A stretch of 64,000 bases of DNA. Source: Trichoplax sp. H2. Taxonomy: Eukaryota; Placozoa; Uniplacotomia; Trichoplacea. The notes beneath the pieces were generated by a model. That model was not told the DNA's origin, ran no database searches, and saw only the letters and a program-made list of their open reading frames with translations. Positions 26,462 to 37,512 of this stretch are shown in pieces; the first letter of the stretch is position 1, and the number at the start of each line of letters is the position of its first letter. The stretch is taken from contig NOWV01000185.1 in the NCBI GenBank assembly GCA_003344405.1, forward strand, positions 62,001 to 126,000. The letters run 5' to 3'. Position numbers and translations under genes: made by a program.

Positions 26462-28680
26462 ACAACTGGTCTTAAATTGACTTTGTTTAAGCAGATTTGG
26501 GATAATTTATCACAATCTATCAATTCCTTTACCATACTACGTGCTAATTATATGCCATGAAATGAATTACTACTTCCTAATTCTTAAAATCGATATGTTG
26601 TTGAGCCGAAACGAATGGATAATGTATATATATATATTGCTATAAGAGTTCTAGCTCAGGCAAGTAAACATCATCATCTGCTACGGTACTTACTCTACTA
26701 ATTGGATATAAACCTTTCATTATTAAGGCAATAGCAGCAATAAGTCAATAGTAAATGAAAATACAGGACTAATTCAGTGTAATAATTATAATTATTTATT
26801 ATATGTGTAAATGCTGGAGTTTTTGGAGGATATCACATAATCTACCGATATTACGGTTGCATGCTTTCAGCGATTCGAGTTCAACTAATCAGTAACTAAT
26901 GTCCTCTTCTTTTTAAGTTATGAAACGCAAACAATATTTATAATTTCGATTATTTGTTATCTTCAAGTATCTATCTATCTTTAATTTGCATTCAACTCGT
27001 AAACACTCGTTCCTGAACTCATGTTTTATATGAAAACTTTAAATATTAATTACCGCAATTCATCACGGAAATACTTCTTCATATAAGGACAATTTTTTGG
27101 TATGCATTCATCCTTATGTTCAAGAAGTAATGTGTATGATAATAATATAGATATTCTAGTCTAGCACATTACTTTGCTGCAAACTGTTAAAACTATAAAA
27201 TTCTAACGTCAAATTTTGATGTAACTTACCAGGTACATTGCCGCAATATTATAGTACATGTATAGAGTCAAATCGCTACATTGACCATTAATTATGATAA
27301 TTCTCCTTACACCAAGTGCCTTACTACGTCTGAAACAGCTAACATAAAAATCTTCCTTAACTTATTATTGACAAATACGTTCTAATTAAATAGACGGATG
27401 AGTCTAATATACTGTAAATGATTAGTTACGCCATGTGTATTGTTAAAGAAAATCAAAGCGAAGCAAATTTATTTCATGCTAGCTAAAGCAACAATACATA
27501 ATCAACAAGCATAGCAGTATTAATTTGCTGCAACATCTTTCATTATCAAATCTACTAAACATACATTTAAAAAGGAAAATTCGTCATAGCAAAGCAAACA
27601 AAGAGGACAAGTCAATATTGTTCTACATTACATACCGGTATATTGTTGTACTTTAAAGATTAAATAGGAAGTTCTAAGTCTAGACGGTCACGTTGCGATG
27701 ATGAACTACAGATTGCAGATTACAATTACGGGAAAACTACTATATAGAGAGGATTGAAATATTTTGTTTATGTCGTAAAAAGCTTGACAAAAATTAATTA
27801 GATGCACTGTAACTTGCAATAGGAAATTTGTAAATCTGATCATGTTGCGACAATAAACGGCGGATATATCAGAAAAAGTTCAACAGAATGCCAAAATATT
27901 TTATTTATACTAGAAAGAATTCGAGAGAGAGAAAAAATTCTTTATTGTCGATTTTTATTTAATCCAGCAAGATCTTCCTACAGTTATACTTAACAGAATT
28001 GTTACAACGGATATGCAGGCAACAACCAGCCTTTATATGATTATTGCATGAAAATGATGAAAATAATTCTTCACAGATAGGGTCTTTCTGTAACGTTGCA
28101 TTTATCTTTTGTACAATTTTTTATGAGTCAGTTATAGTATCGAGAAACTTTTAGTGTACATTCAGCTCAACAACGAATCATATATAGCAATATAGACAGT
28201 AGACAAACTCTCTATCAATTACCTTATCTTGTCATTAAAGCATACAATCCAGACACAATGTGCAAGTAGTACCTTATCCTAACAAATTTTTAATACAAAT
28301 ATCTATTATGGCATTGATTGCTAATCCTTATTCTATTTCTTAATCATTAAGAAAGATTTAAGCACGAAAGAAAGACTTTTGTGATCAAGAGCTTATGTTT
28401 GCTTAGTCTATTTTTTACATGTTTACATTTTATATCACGGATTGTGCAAGTTTTCTATCATTTGATGATGAATCTTCCATTATTATATACATGACGCTAG
28501 AACGGAAGATTTTTGGTTAGTAATACTGCCATAAGAATAATTTTGCATTTCTATTCTATTTTGAATTAGCAGATTGAAAACTCCATTTTTCACTAATAAC
28601 CGAGCGGATACAGTAAAATAGCTCGGAGTAAATTCGTATCTGTTAACGCCATGAAACCAAGTTGGTACCAGTACATAGCA
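26462..28680. other. Intergenic stretch, nothing recognised
   Basis: AT-rich, with a short TA run near 26623-26637. No frame, RNA gene or repeat is supported. Confidence 0.4.
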
Positions 28681-28867
28681 ATAGTATGTCTCTAAAGTTA
28701 AAATTGAAACCTATATTAACTCAATGTAAGCGATAAAGAGCATAATAACTTGAAGCTCTGTTGACCCATTTGCCGACATAGTATGTCTCTAAAGTTAAAA
28801 TTGAAAACCTTACTAACTCAATATAAGCGATAAAGTACAGAATAACCTGAAGATATGCTGATCCATA
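28681..28867. repeat. Tandem duplication, 97-bp unit x 2
   Basis: Copies at 28681-28777 and 28778-28867 both begin ATAGTATGTCTCTAAAGTTA and share TAACTCAAT, AAGCGATAAAG, AATAAC.TGAAG and the tail TGA(C/T)CCAT. Confidence 0.9.
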
Positions 28868-29257
28868 TTACATATGTTGATTGACTTCTACAGATACATG
28901 ATCAGCGCGCTGTTCATTTAATCAAAACAAGGTGTTAATAATTTTATCATTTTTTTATCATAGTAATGTCATTCTCCTTGAACTCACTATGGTACTTTAA
29001 GGAAAAATACTGATTTGAGTTAAATTTGAAATGTTTATTCGTTTTCATAACCGAATGCTTTCGATCATGTTCATGGTTACTAGAGGATTGTGCATTAGTA
29101 AGTTTAATATCGAATTGTACCAGTACTGAAATGATCATGTTCATATTATGGATCCATGACGAAATGCTTTCGCTTTCGGATATCTTGTAAAATTTATTAG
29201 TTGATTTTTTAACCGTGTAGTAGGATTTATTCATGAGCATTTTTAGAGTTGTTGAGT

Positions 29258-29326
29258 TTAATCGATAGCTAGGCGTAAGGGCGATATTTCTTTTCCTGAA
29301 TAAGATATTCGAAATAATAGAGGTTT
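29258..29326 (-). pseudogene. Relic of a GPCR C-terminal tail
   Basis: On minus, 22 codons plus stop read KPLLFRISYSGKEISPLRLA, then ID and TAA. They align residue for residue with the tail of the adjacent receptor (KRPLVRIPISGTKTSALRLA, then IC and stop) and no frame is broken. No TM segment precedes it, so it cannot be a receptor by itself. It is either the last remnant of a deleted tandem paralogue or a small 3'-end duplication. Confidence 0.6.
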
Positions 29327-29354
29327 GCATTTAGTTTTCAGATATCTTGTAGGA

Positions 29355-29360
29355 TTTATT
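29355..29360 (-). terminator. Candidate poly(A) signal of the third receptor
   Basis: AATAAA on minus, 61 nt past the stop codon at 29421. This matches the spacing seen after the first and fourth receptors. Confidence 0.45.
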
Positions 29361-29420
29361 GGTTGATTTTTCGAGCATGTGGCAGGATTTGTTCATAAAT
29401 ATTATTTAGTGTTGTTGAGT

Positions 29421-30485
29421 TTAACAGATAGCTAGTCGTAAGGCCGATGTTTTCGTTCCTGAAATAGGTATTCGCACTAATGGGCGTTTGCACATTTCAA
29501 TAATTTCACTACGGATATCACGGCTAAGCCAGATATATAATAGAGGATTTAAAGCAGGATACGCAAAAGCTAATTCTCGTAGGCCATACTCGGATGCTCT
29601 TAAACAATTTACAATTAATCTGATGAACCGTAGTCTTAGCTTTAGTGGTGATGATCCCAAAATGAGGGCTATCATGGAGCAAATGATGTACGGCAAAGTC
29701 AATAATATAAAAGTACCGGTGATAATAATTAATGGTACAGCGGCTTTAAATTGCTTGGTTATAAGTTGACTTTTTCTTCGTTGAACAGGATCAAATGAAG
29801 GATACTGTTCGTTATTCATCTGTTTTAAATGGCGTAGAGCAATAATAAAGATATAACCATGACAAATGAGCATGATCTTCAACGGACATAAATAGCAAAA
29901 CGAATAAAAGAAAATGTTGTAAATTAATTCGTCGCCAGCGTCGCCACTGGTAGTGCAAGGATTTTTATCATCTCTTTTAACAGTGCGAAATGTTAAAACA
30001 GGATAAAATGATCCAATCAGGGCCATCACCCACACTAGCGTTAGATAAATCCAAGTAGTCCGACGATTAACGAAGTTACTAAAATGAAAGGGCATGCCTA
30101 CTGTGATTGCCCTATCGATCGCGATTAAAGCTAAATGCAAGCACATACACGACATTAGAAAATTACGTAAAGAAGTCTTGAGATAGCATAAAATATTTGT
30201 TGGATCCATTACGACAAGCGGATAAGGAAGGCAAAAGAGTATTGCAAATAAAATGCCACTCATTGACATACTGCATAATTTAACGTTTTGAATTTTCCAT
30301 AACCTTTTCCGTGTTAATATTAGATAAACTAGGAAACCATTAGTTAATAGGGCTGTAAAACCAATTATTTCATAGTAGATAATTTGAGGTAATTCTCTCA
30401 TCACATTATCGCTGTTGGTCGTATTGCTAAGGCTAAGCAACGATCCAGTCGAACGATTGTCCACTTCAGAGTGATTCTCCATCAT
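29421..30485 (-). CDS. Rhodopsin-like (class A) GPCR, intronless, DRA variant
   Basis: A 354-residue seven-transmembrane receptor, paralogue of the one at 19622-20686. Sequons N10 and N21 lie in the extracellular N terminus. Landmarks are TNG at 48-50, FCLPYP at 84-89, C100 and C177 (disulfide pair), DRA at 124-126, W152, KAAVP at 248-252, P265 in TM6, LRELAF before TM7 and NPLLY at 313-317. Arginine of the DRY triad is kept but tyrosine is alanine. TM2 has no aspartate, and the TM6 tryptophan is threonine. The first of two adjacent Met codons is used as start. The 3' end has been tandemly duplicated (29179-29500). An antisense 93-codon frame at 29488-29769 is a shadow. Ligand unknown; family membership is clear. 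Confidence 0.93.
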   Translation of the reverse strand: MMENHSEVDNRSTGSLLSLSNTTNSDNVMRELPQIIYYEIIGFTALLTNGFLVYLILTRKRLWKIQNVKLCSMSMSGILFAILFCLPYPLVVMDPTNILCYLKTSLRNFLMSCMCLHLALIAIDRAITVGMPFHFSNFVNRRTTWIYLTLVWVMALIGSFYPVLTFRTVKRDDKNPCTTSGDAGDELIYNIFFYSFCYLCPLKIMLICHGYIFIIALRHLKQMNNEQYPSFDPVQRRKSQLITKQFKAAVPLIIITGTFILLTLPYIICSMIALILGSSPLKLRLRFIRLIVNCLRASEYGLRELAFAYPALNPLLYIWLSRDIRSEIIEMCKRPLVRIPISGTKTSALRLAIC

Positions 30486-31639
30486 CTTGGGCCAGTTTCA
30501 ACCCGAGAAATTGCAATAGTCGGTGAAGCTGATATTGATAAGATATAAATAAGGATAATTGTACAGAAAATATCCACCACTACCTATTCTACAGTATCTA
30601 CTACTAAATATAGATTGATGGAATGGAGATCAAGAAGACAATAGCAAGTACGTTGGAGATAAATAAATTAATTGTAATTATTGAACATTCAATTAATATT
30701 TGTCAAAACACGTTCACGTTAATTTCTCTTTCCTCGTTGAAATAATGAATATAGTAAGATTATTCATGATTTACTATTTCTAACGTCTACTTGAACAATA
30801 CACGGTGATGCTTTTAATGGTGATGAGCATTAATTTATTCAAGATTAGAAAATTGATAAAATACTGCTTTGATTCTATCTCCTAAGGTACGCAATAGGTT
30901 GAAAATGACGAAGTCTCTACACATGAAAATGCTGTCATTAATTAATTTTGAAAATTGATTTTTATTGACTAGACTATTGTCTTTGCTTACTTAAAGTTTT
31001 CAATCTTAAATTAGAATTAGAAATGGCGGTAATGGAAGTAGTTTAGATATTATGGTGAGAAAGTCTTTTTCAAGTCAACACAGTAACGTAGCAGTAGTCC
31101 TTGACCATACGGTATTATTTTTAATCAATAATTGAATTAAATCAAAATGCGTTTGTAAAATTAATGGATTCAATTTTTTTCGTTTATGAATCCTGTTCTA
31201 TAGGATATGCAAAGTTATTACAACACTCGTATACACTATACATAGAAAGGAAAAATAGAAATCTCTGATTTTGTTGATGTCTGAAATCGCAACATTGCCA
31301 ATTTATCATGCTTTTATCGTTCAATGGCCAGTTAGTAACGGAACATTTTCATAATTCTATGAATAGGATTAAGTTATTTCCTGTTTACTCTTTCGAAATA
31401 GTGTTCTACCATTGGTTGAAAAATGTACGGACATTTCAATATCCTGTTATTTTAACATGGGCTCAAAATTAATTCCGATGGCTTTCAAATTTCTATCGTA
31501 CATTCTAAGTACTAGCGACGACGCCTTAAAATACAATCATTTATACTTTCATCCTGTCGGTTGTGATATACAATAGAGATCATTTCTAAGCGCTGATCTA
31601 ATTGCTTTGGCAACATTATGCTACCAAACAGAAAGTATC
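30486..31639. other. Intergenic stretch, nothing recognised
   Basis: Upstream flank of the third receptor. No frame above chance, no clear promoter motif, and no repeat until the satellite begins near 31640. The frame at 31512-31709 (minus) belongs partly to that satellite. Confidence 0.4.
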
Positions 31640-34390
31640 CGTTATCTTGACGAATATCATCGTTAATGAGATTTATTGCTGTATGATTTCTACTTCTTGA
31701 GCTATACATTTTTTTAAAATAAATATAGCTCTGTCACAAACCAACTTCGTGACAAGTATAACGTAAAACAAATCTCTAAATTACTATAGTCTCCGGGATT
31801 CAGTATCCCTACTTACAAGAATTTAGACGCCTTTGATTCTACGTTAAAACAACTATACAATTGAGAACTGCTTTATTCAACTATCTGACGGGTTTATATA
31901 CCCTTCTACAGCAGCTAACATTCACAAGTCATCTTATAATAACACTTGGGTGAGAACATCTACTAACTAGTTTTTCACAGTCGGACTACAATATGTCCAT
32001 TCACAGAATCATTTCAGCACATATTACAGCACAGCAATAAATTTACTGTAACACATTTATAATTAGAGTAATTCCTATTGTAAGTAACTAGTTGTAATAT
32101 AATATCACTATACTATATTAACCAAATTTAGATAGCTATTTCTTCACGGTAGTTCGTACCGTGACAAGCTCATGGCTTATAAATCCATATCCTCGATCTA
32201 TTAAAATAAAGTACTCCAGTGCCACTTTTCCCTTTAATATTGATCATTTAATGTGTTGTCATTAATCCAAGTGCTTTCATTCCATAATGATAGCCAACGT
32301 AATGTATCCGTTGACTTAGCTATTATCATCGCTAATACCATTTATTACTGCACGATTCTACATCTTGAGCTATAATCTTTATTTCAAAACAGATATAGTT
32401 TATGGCTCTCAGTTGATTATTATACTAATCCAATCCATGTCGTCCATATACATAAATACAATTCACTGCTCATCTTCGCTTATTAATTATTGACTGCGGT
32501 ATTAACTTGACTAATATCATCGTTAATAAGATTTATTACTTTACGATTCTACTTCTCGAGCTATATAATCTTTATTTTAAAATCAAATATAGTTTATGGC
32601 TTTTTATACTAATCAAATCTATACGCCAAAAAATATAGTACTGTTTCACTATTCCCTTTAATAAATATTGATTTCGGTATTAACTCGACTAATATCATTG
32701 TTAATAAGATTTATTCCTGTATGATTCTACTTCTTGAGCTATAAATTTTATTTCAAAAGCCTAACAGAGTTTATGGCTTTTTATACTAATCAAATCCATA
32801 CACCTAAAAATACAGTACAGTTTAACTTTTCCCTTTACTAAACATCGACTACGGTATTAGCTTGACCAATATCATCGTTAGTATGATTCTGCTTCTTGAA
32901 CTATAATCTTTATTTATAGTTAAAGAGTCAATATAGTTTATGGCTTTTAGCTGCTTTCTATACTATTCAAATTTATATCATCTATGGGCAAAAAAATATC
33001 GTGCAGTACAAACTTTTTCCCTTATAAACTATTAGTAGACCCTTCGCTCGTTACACTGCGCGTAGTGTATTAACTTGACTACTATCATCATGAATAAGAT
33101 TTATTTCTGTATTATTCTACTTTTTGAGCTATAATCTTTATTTTAAACAAATATAGTTTCTGGCTTTTTATACTATTTAAATTCATATCGTCCATCGATA
33201 AAAGCAGTAAGTGCTTTCGCTCCATGATGCTACTAAACGGAATGCATGCGTTTTTAAGTTGAATATCATTGTTAATAAGATTTATTACTGTACTGTATAA
33301 TTCTAGTTGTTGCGCCACTAGCCTTATTTAAAAGAAATCGAGAATATTATTGCATTTCGCTGCTTTTTATGCTATTGAAGTCTATTTTCGAGCATAGGTA
33401 AAATGTACGACTCCTATAGTAGAGTGCAACGTTTTTCTTTATTATAATTATTGGTTATTTAATACGTTGTGAACTTTATTTTAGCATACTGTAAGTCAGA
33501 ATATATGAGATACCGACTTCATTTACAAGAGTTTATGGCTTTTATAGTAATTGCTTATCATGCAGTTCAAGTTCATATCATCCATCTACAAAATCTAGTA
33601 AAGTGCAACATTATCCTTAAACGGAATGGGATGCATCCGTTTTTAACTTGAACAATATCATCGTTAACAAGATTTATGAGTGTACTGTATGATTCTAGTT
33701 GTTGCGCCATTAACCTTATTTTTAGAAGAAATAAGAGTATATTATAGCATTTCGCTGCTTTTTATGCTGTTGAAGTCTATTTTCGTGCTTAGGCAAAATG
33801 TCTAGAATAGCGCAATGTTTTTCTTCATTACATCTATTGATCATTTAATTCGTTGTGAACTTCATTTTAGAATACCGTAAGTCAGGATACACAAGATATC
33901 GACTTCACTTACAAGAGTTTATGGCTTGTACAGTAGTTGTTTCATCATGCTGTTCAAGTTGATATCATCCATCTACAAAATCCAGTAAGGTGCAATTTTA
34001 TCCTACGGAATGCATCCGTTTTTAACTTGAACAATATCATCGTTAACAAGATTTATGACTGTACTGTCTGATTCTAGTTGTTGCACCATTAACCTTATTT
34101 TTAGAAGAAATAAGAGTATATTATAGCATTTCGCAGCTTTTTTATGCTGTTGAAGTCTATTTTCGTACTTAGGCAAAATGTATAGTGTAACGTTTTTCTT
34201 TATTACAACTATTGATCATTTAATGCGTTGTGAACTTCATTTTAGAATACCGTAAGTCAGGATACACGAGATATCGACTCCATTTACAAAAATTGATGGC
34301 TTTTACAGTAGTTGCTTTATCATGTTGTTTACGTTGATATCATCTATCTACAAAATTGAGTAAAAGTGCAATTTTATCCTTATTATTATC
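31640..34390. repeat. Satellite-like tandem array, short (170-230 bp) and long (about 380 bp) units
   Basis: A plus-strand core reading TTAACTTGA.(C/A)AATATCATCGTTAA(T/C)AAGATTTAT, followed by a GATTCTA box and TTATGGCTTTT, recurs from 31640 to 34390. Core starts are near 31640, 32308, 32512, 32684, 32858, 33068, 33258, 33641 and 34021. The last three units are long (about 380 bp) and closest to one another; the earlier units are shorter and older. On minus, four units read a related peptide with INL(I/V)N(D/N)DI. A solo LTR sits in the first unit. Most units carry frame breaks, so coding use is unproven. Confidence 0.8.
31732..32166 (-). mobile_element. Solo LTR, family C (435 bp), inserted in the satellite
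   Basis: TGTCAC...GTGACA ends are flanked by a perfect 5-bp target duplication AGCTC (31727-31731 and 32167-32171). Removing the element and one AGCTC restores AATATAGCTCATGGCT, which matches the ATATAGTTTATGGCT found in other satellite units. That independently proves the boundaries. On minus, TATATAAA (31900-31893) precedes AATAAA (31877-31872). The termini resemble copies A and B, but the body is a different family. No internal retroelement genes. Confidence 0.88.
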
Positions 34391-34656
34391 GATCGTTCAA
34401 TCTGTGGGAAATCTTACCTGTTTCATAGGAAGTCAAGATATCCTAACTTGCTGAGCGCTAACTGGCAGTAACTTATTCTCTCTATATGGCAGATGTCTAA
34501 TCCAGGTATCTACTAAACTGCGGTGTGTAAATGTCTACTATTAACTACGAATGCATTTGCATTTTCTTGATGGTGTCTTGCGCACTTTCCTTCTTACAGT
34601 GAATCATCTAGACGTCCAATAAGGAAGGTACTATTAGCCTATTGAACGCCCGTATG
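34391..34656. other. Flank between satellite and decayed frame
   Basis: A short, slightly GC-richer stretch that leaves the satellite. No gene or repeat is supported. Confidence 0.35.
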
Positions 34657-35205
34657 TTATGTTATCATCAACACAGCAGCAATCCTCCCAGCAAGGGGAA
34701 TCTGGGAAATTAAAGTTGATTTTATTTCCTTACTGATTGAAAGAATTGGATGAAACAAAATTAAACAGGAAAATGTCGACGTACATTGAATGGTATAGGT
34801 ACGATTGCTATCAACAGAATAGCGTTTGCGGTTATTAAAATTGACAGTAATTGGATTGTACATGGGTTGGATGAATAACAATAAGATTGCAAACTTTGAA
34901 TCATTTGCTCAACACATGCGATCTAAATCGTCCTTTAATGTGAGCAATTGATTTCCATCTAACCCAAGTCATACTGTATTACGAAGAATAAGTGGAAGCC
35001 AATATCCGCCATTGACAGTGACGATAACTGGCATTTTTGCTACTTTTGCTACATTAATAATAAAAGTTTCAATTGGCTAGCGCTAGATTGCTTACTATAG
35101 GGTATTGTTATATAAATTACTATGTTCCTTAATTGATTCTTTTGGATTTTCTATTAATTCGGTAATGGATTGCCTTACGAAATAGATACCATTTACAATA
35201 CCATC
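34657..35205 (-). pseudogene. Decayed or unspliced coding frame downstream of DERA
   Basis: One minus-strand frame covers 183 codons. It begins just after an acceptor-like TTCTTGCTAG and reads DGIVNGIYFVRQSITELIEN, then a knot of four stops within about 24 nt (35099-35076). It resumes as ETFIINVAKVAKMPVIVTVN and VNGGYWLPLILRNTV, and further on as DGNQLLTLKDDLDRMC, with two TGA stops (34971-34969 and 34911-34909). From 34908 it stays open to a TAA at 34657, with FIQPMYNPITVNF in this last section. Six stops are roughly half of what a random frame of this composition would give, and four of them are clustered. I do not recognise the family. It starts only about 50 nt after the DERA stop on the same strand, so it cannot be separated from the DERA 3' UTR. 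Confidence 0.35.
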
Positions 35206-35254
35206 AGACTAGCAAGAATTATATACCATATGATTGTAGCTGTATAATAAGCGT

Positions 35255-37232
35255 TTAGGACATTGGAAATTGGTAAAGAGCTGCATACCTTCCAGTTTGG
35301 AAATGATACAACTGTCTCTCAATATCACCTAACAAAGAACTTGCTCCAATACGGAATAGATTGGGTTGTGTCCATTCGTCTCCTAGCTCTTCCTTCATCA
35401 GAGCAAGCCAACTTAAGCAATCTTTAGCGCTTCTAATCCCTCCGGCTGGCTTAAATCCGACCTTGTATCCAGTACGTTGGTAAAAATCACGTATTGCCCT
35501 GATCATGACAAGAGCAACTGGGAATGTGGCATTCACTGCTTCTTTGCCTGTCGATGTTTTAATAAAAGTTGAGCCAGCCATCATACTGACAAGGCTTGCT
35601 TTATACACATTGGTCAACGTTCCTAAGTGTCCCGTAGCAATAATCGTTTTTAACAGGGCATTACCACACGCTTTTTTGCAGGCAGCTACTTCATCATATA
35701 AAGCTTGCCAATTGCCTGATAATACATAGGATCGAGTGATGACAATATCGATTTCACTTGCACCAGCTTCGACTGCGTATTTGATTTCATCTAGGCGTTG
35801 AGGAAGAGGTGTTTGACCATCAGGAAATCCAGCTGCTACAGAAGCAATGGGCACTTGTGAGTGATTATTCTTATTAGCGGTAACAGCATCCTTGACTCGA
35901 GACGAGTAGACACATACCGCTCCGGTAGTAATTTCTGAAAAGTAGAACATAGTTTTGAGTTTCATTGATTCATTTTGATCAACACAAGTTATATGCTAAT
36001 GATCAAATATGCATGATAAACATTCATGATGAAATTGGCAGCATGTTGATGTAAAAAATGCAATTCTTCAAGTCGCTATGATAGCAAAATTTCTTAGTTA
36101 CAACACAATTCGTCAAATGATAGCCAGCATTAACAAACAACCAATTACAGTGCCGAAGGGAATGAGTAGAAAGAGTCTAAAAATGCAAATCTTGAAATAA
36201 TAAGAGTTAAGGCAAGCATTACCAAGTTGATTGAACCGAGTGGCACTTTTCAAATGATTGTAAAACAATAAAACTACTGAAGGAGATGCTGTAAGTAGAA
36301 TGAGTCTAAAAAAGTAATTGATGAAATGATGATAGTTCAGGCAAGGATTGCAAAGTTGAATCGATCGCCACTCTTCAATCATTTAACAGCAAAACAAACG
36401 AAGAAAATGAGTCGAGTGAGTTTCAAAATGCAATTCTTGAAACGATGCGAGTAAAGTAAAGAATGGCAAAGTTGAACCGATCGCTACTCTTCTTTCAACT
36501 ACGCCATAATAAGCTAGCGAAGAAAATGAGCGATTTTCAAAATTCACTGGTTGAAATGATGAGAGCAAGGCAAGCATTGCAAAGTTGGCAAGCTACCGAA
36601 GAAAACGAGCGATTTTCAAAATGCAATAGCTAAAATGATGAGAGCAAGGCAAGCATTGCAAAGTGGGCAAACTACCGAAGAAAACGAGTGATTTTCAAAA
36701 TGCAATGGTTGAAATGATGAGAGCAAGGCTTGCATTGCAAAGTTGGCAAACTACCGAAGAAAATGAGCGATTTTCAAAATGCAATAGCTAAAATGATGAG
36801 AGCAAGGCAAAGTTCACTGGCATCCTATCAAGGACTGCAATGTTGAACCCATCGCCACTCTTCAACTACGCGATGTTTGAAATGATGAAAATAAGGGAAG
36901 AATCACAGAGATTTCGAATCTATTTATCCGATGGAAACGACAATCTTACTCAAGTCTTTTAATTGGAGGCTTTCAAGAACGTCTTGACGGATAGGATTAT
37001 TGGCCTTGAAACAGAGACGTGATACATTCGTTTCCGTATCATCACCAGACAAGGTGGTTAAATCTAAGCAAGTAACAGCTCTTAAAAACCAAGCTGCTTG
37101 CCAATCTTTCTTGACAGATCGTCGCTTGAGATGGGTTGCTGCTCTCCTCTGCACTGCTGGTAAGTTAACACGCGACGATTCAACCCATGCCAGATCCAGA
37201 GGTTGGATTACATTCCGTTGGCTGTCTACCAT
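35255..37232 (-). CDS. DERA: Deoxyribose-phosphate aldolase, two exons
   Basis: DERA cleaves 2-deoxyribose-5-phosphate to glyceraldehyde-3-phosphate and acetaldehyde, feeding deoxynucleoside carbon into glycolysis in the cytosol. Exon 1 is 37232-36950 (283 nt) and exon 2 is 35934-35255 (680 nt). The intron has donor GACTTGA|GTAAGA and acceptor CTTTTCAG|AAATTAC, phase 1. The spliced protein is 320 residues (human 318). Exon 1 carries VKKDWQAAWFLRAVTCLDLT and LSGDD; exon 2 starts with the ITTGAVCVY strand. The Schiff-base lysine is K220 in FIKTSTGKE. The proton-relay residues D157 (EIDIVI) and K256 (GFKPAGGIR) are present, and the C terminus ends FPMS as in vertebrates. Class I deoC/DERA fold, apparently intact. 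The intron carries a tandem array. It is head-to-head with ALDH16A1. Confidence 0.97.
36154..36880. repeat. Nested 120-bp / 79-bp tandem array in the DERA intron
   Basis: Units starting near 36154, 36277 and 36397 are about 120 bp and diverged. Units starting at 36518, 36597, 36676 and 36755 are exactly 79 bp apart and nearly identical (CGAAGAAAA.GAG.GATTTTCA..., ATGATGAGAGCAAGGC). The 79-bp unit equals the 120-bp unit minus a roughly 41-bp block containing the ATCGC(C/T)ACTCTTC motif, which returns once at 36850-36864. 79 is not a multiple of 3, and the array lies inside the intron, so it is non-coding. Confidence 0.9.
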
Positions 37233-37512
37233 CGTTCAATTTGGTTATTGTAGCTAGAAATTCATTCAAATCCAATCGATCAAGATTGCCTAAAGCAAGG
37301 AATAGCAGCAATGGCGGACAGCAAATGGGCTCCAACGGGTTCCAGTACGGTACCAGTTGGGACTGAAGAGTGACAAATGATGCAAAAGTGACGCAAATCC
37401 GACACTCGTGGCTATACACGCTTCATACGCCTACTGTGTCACTGTCGCTTTAGGCTTGACGTGGTGCAATGGTGGGTAGGTCAGTGAAAGGAGAGCGTAC
37501 CGCGCCGGCGCA

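Larger units (their letters stand above)
29179..29500. repeat. Tandem duplication (162-bp unit) of a receptor 3' end
   Basis: The unit at 29341-29500 covers the last codons and 3' flank of the receptor ending at 29421. It is repeated upstream on plus at 29179-29340. Both begin GATATCTTGTA and share TTGATTTTT, GGATTT.TTCAT, GTTGTTGAGTTTAA and GATAGCTAG.CGTAAGG.CGAT. The outer copy retains a receptor-like tail in frame (29258-29326). Confidence 0.85.

Noticed and set aside
28947-29330. 127-codon minus frame beyond the third receptor
   Set aside because: It crosses the duplicated receptor tail in a different frame from the conserved one and has no domain, so it is a by-product of the duplication.
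29488-29769. 93-codon plus frame
   Set aside because: Antisense shadow within the third receptor gene.
34909-34971. Selenoprotein reading of the two TGA codons
   Set aside because: The same frame also contains TAG and TAA stops upstream, no homologue is recognised, and no SECIS element was identified.
36154-36880. Possible CRISPR array (regular 79-bp spacing)
   Set aside because: The whole unit is repeated with no variable spacers, and it lies in an animal intron.
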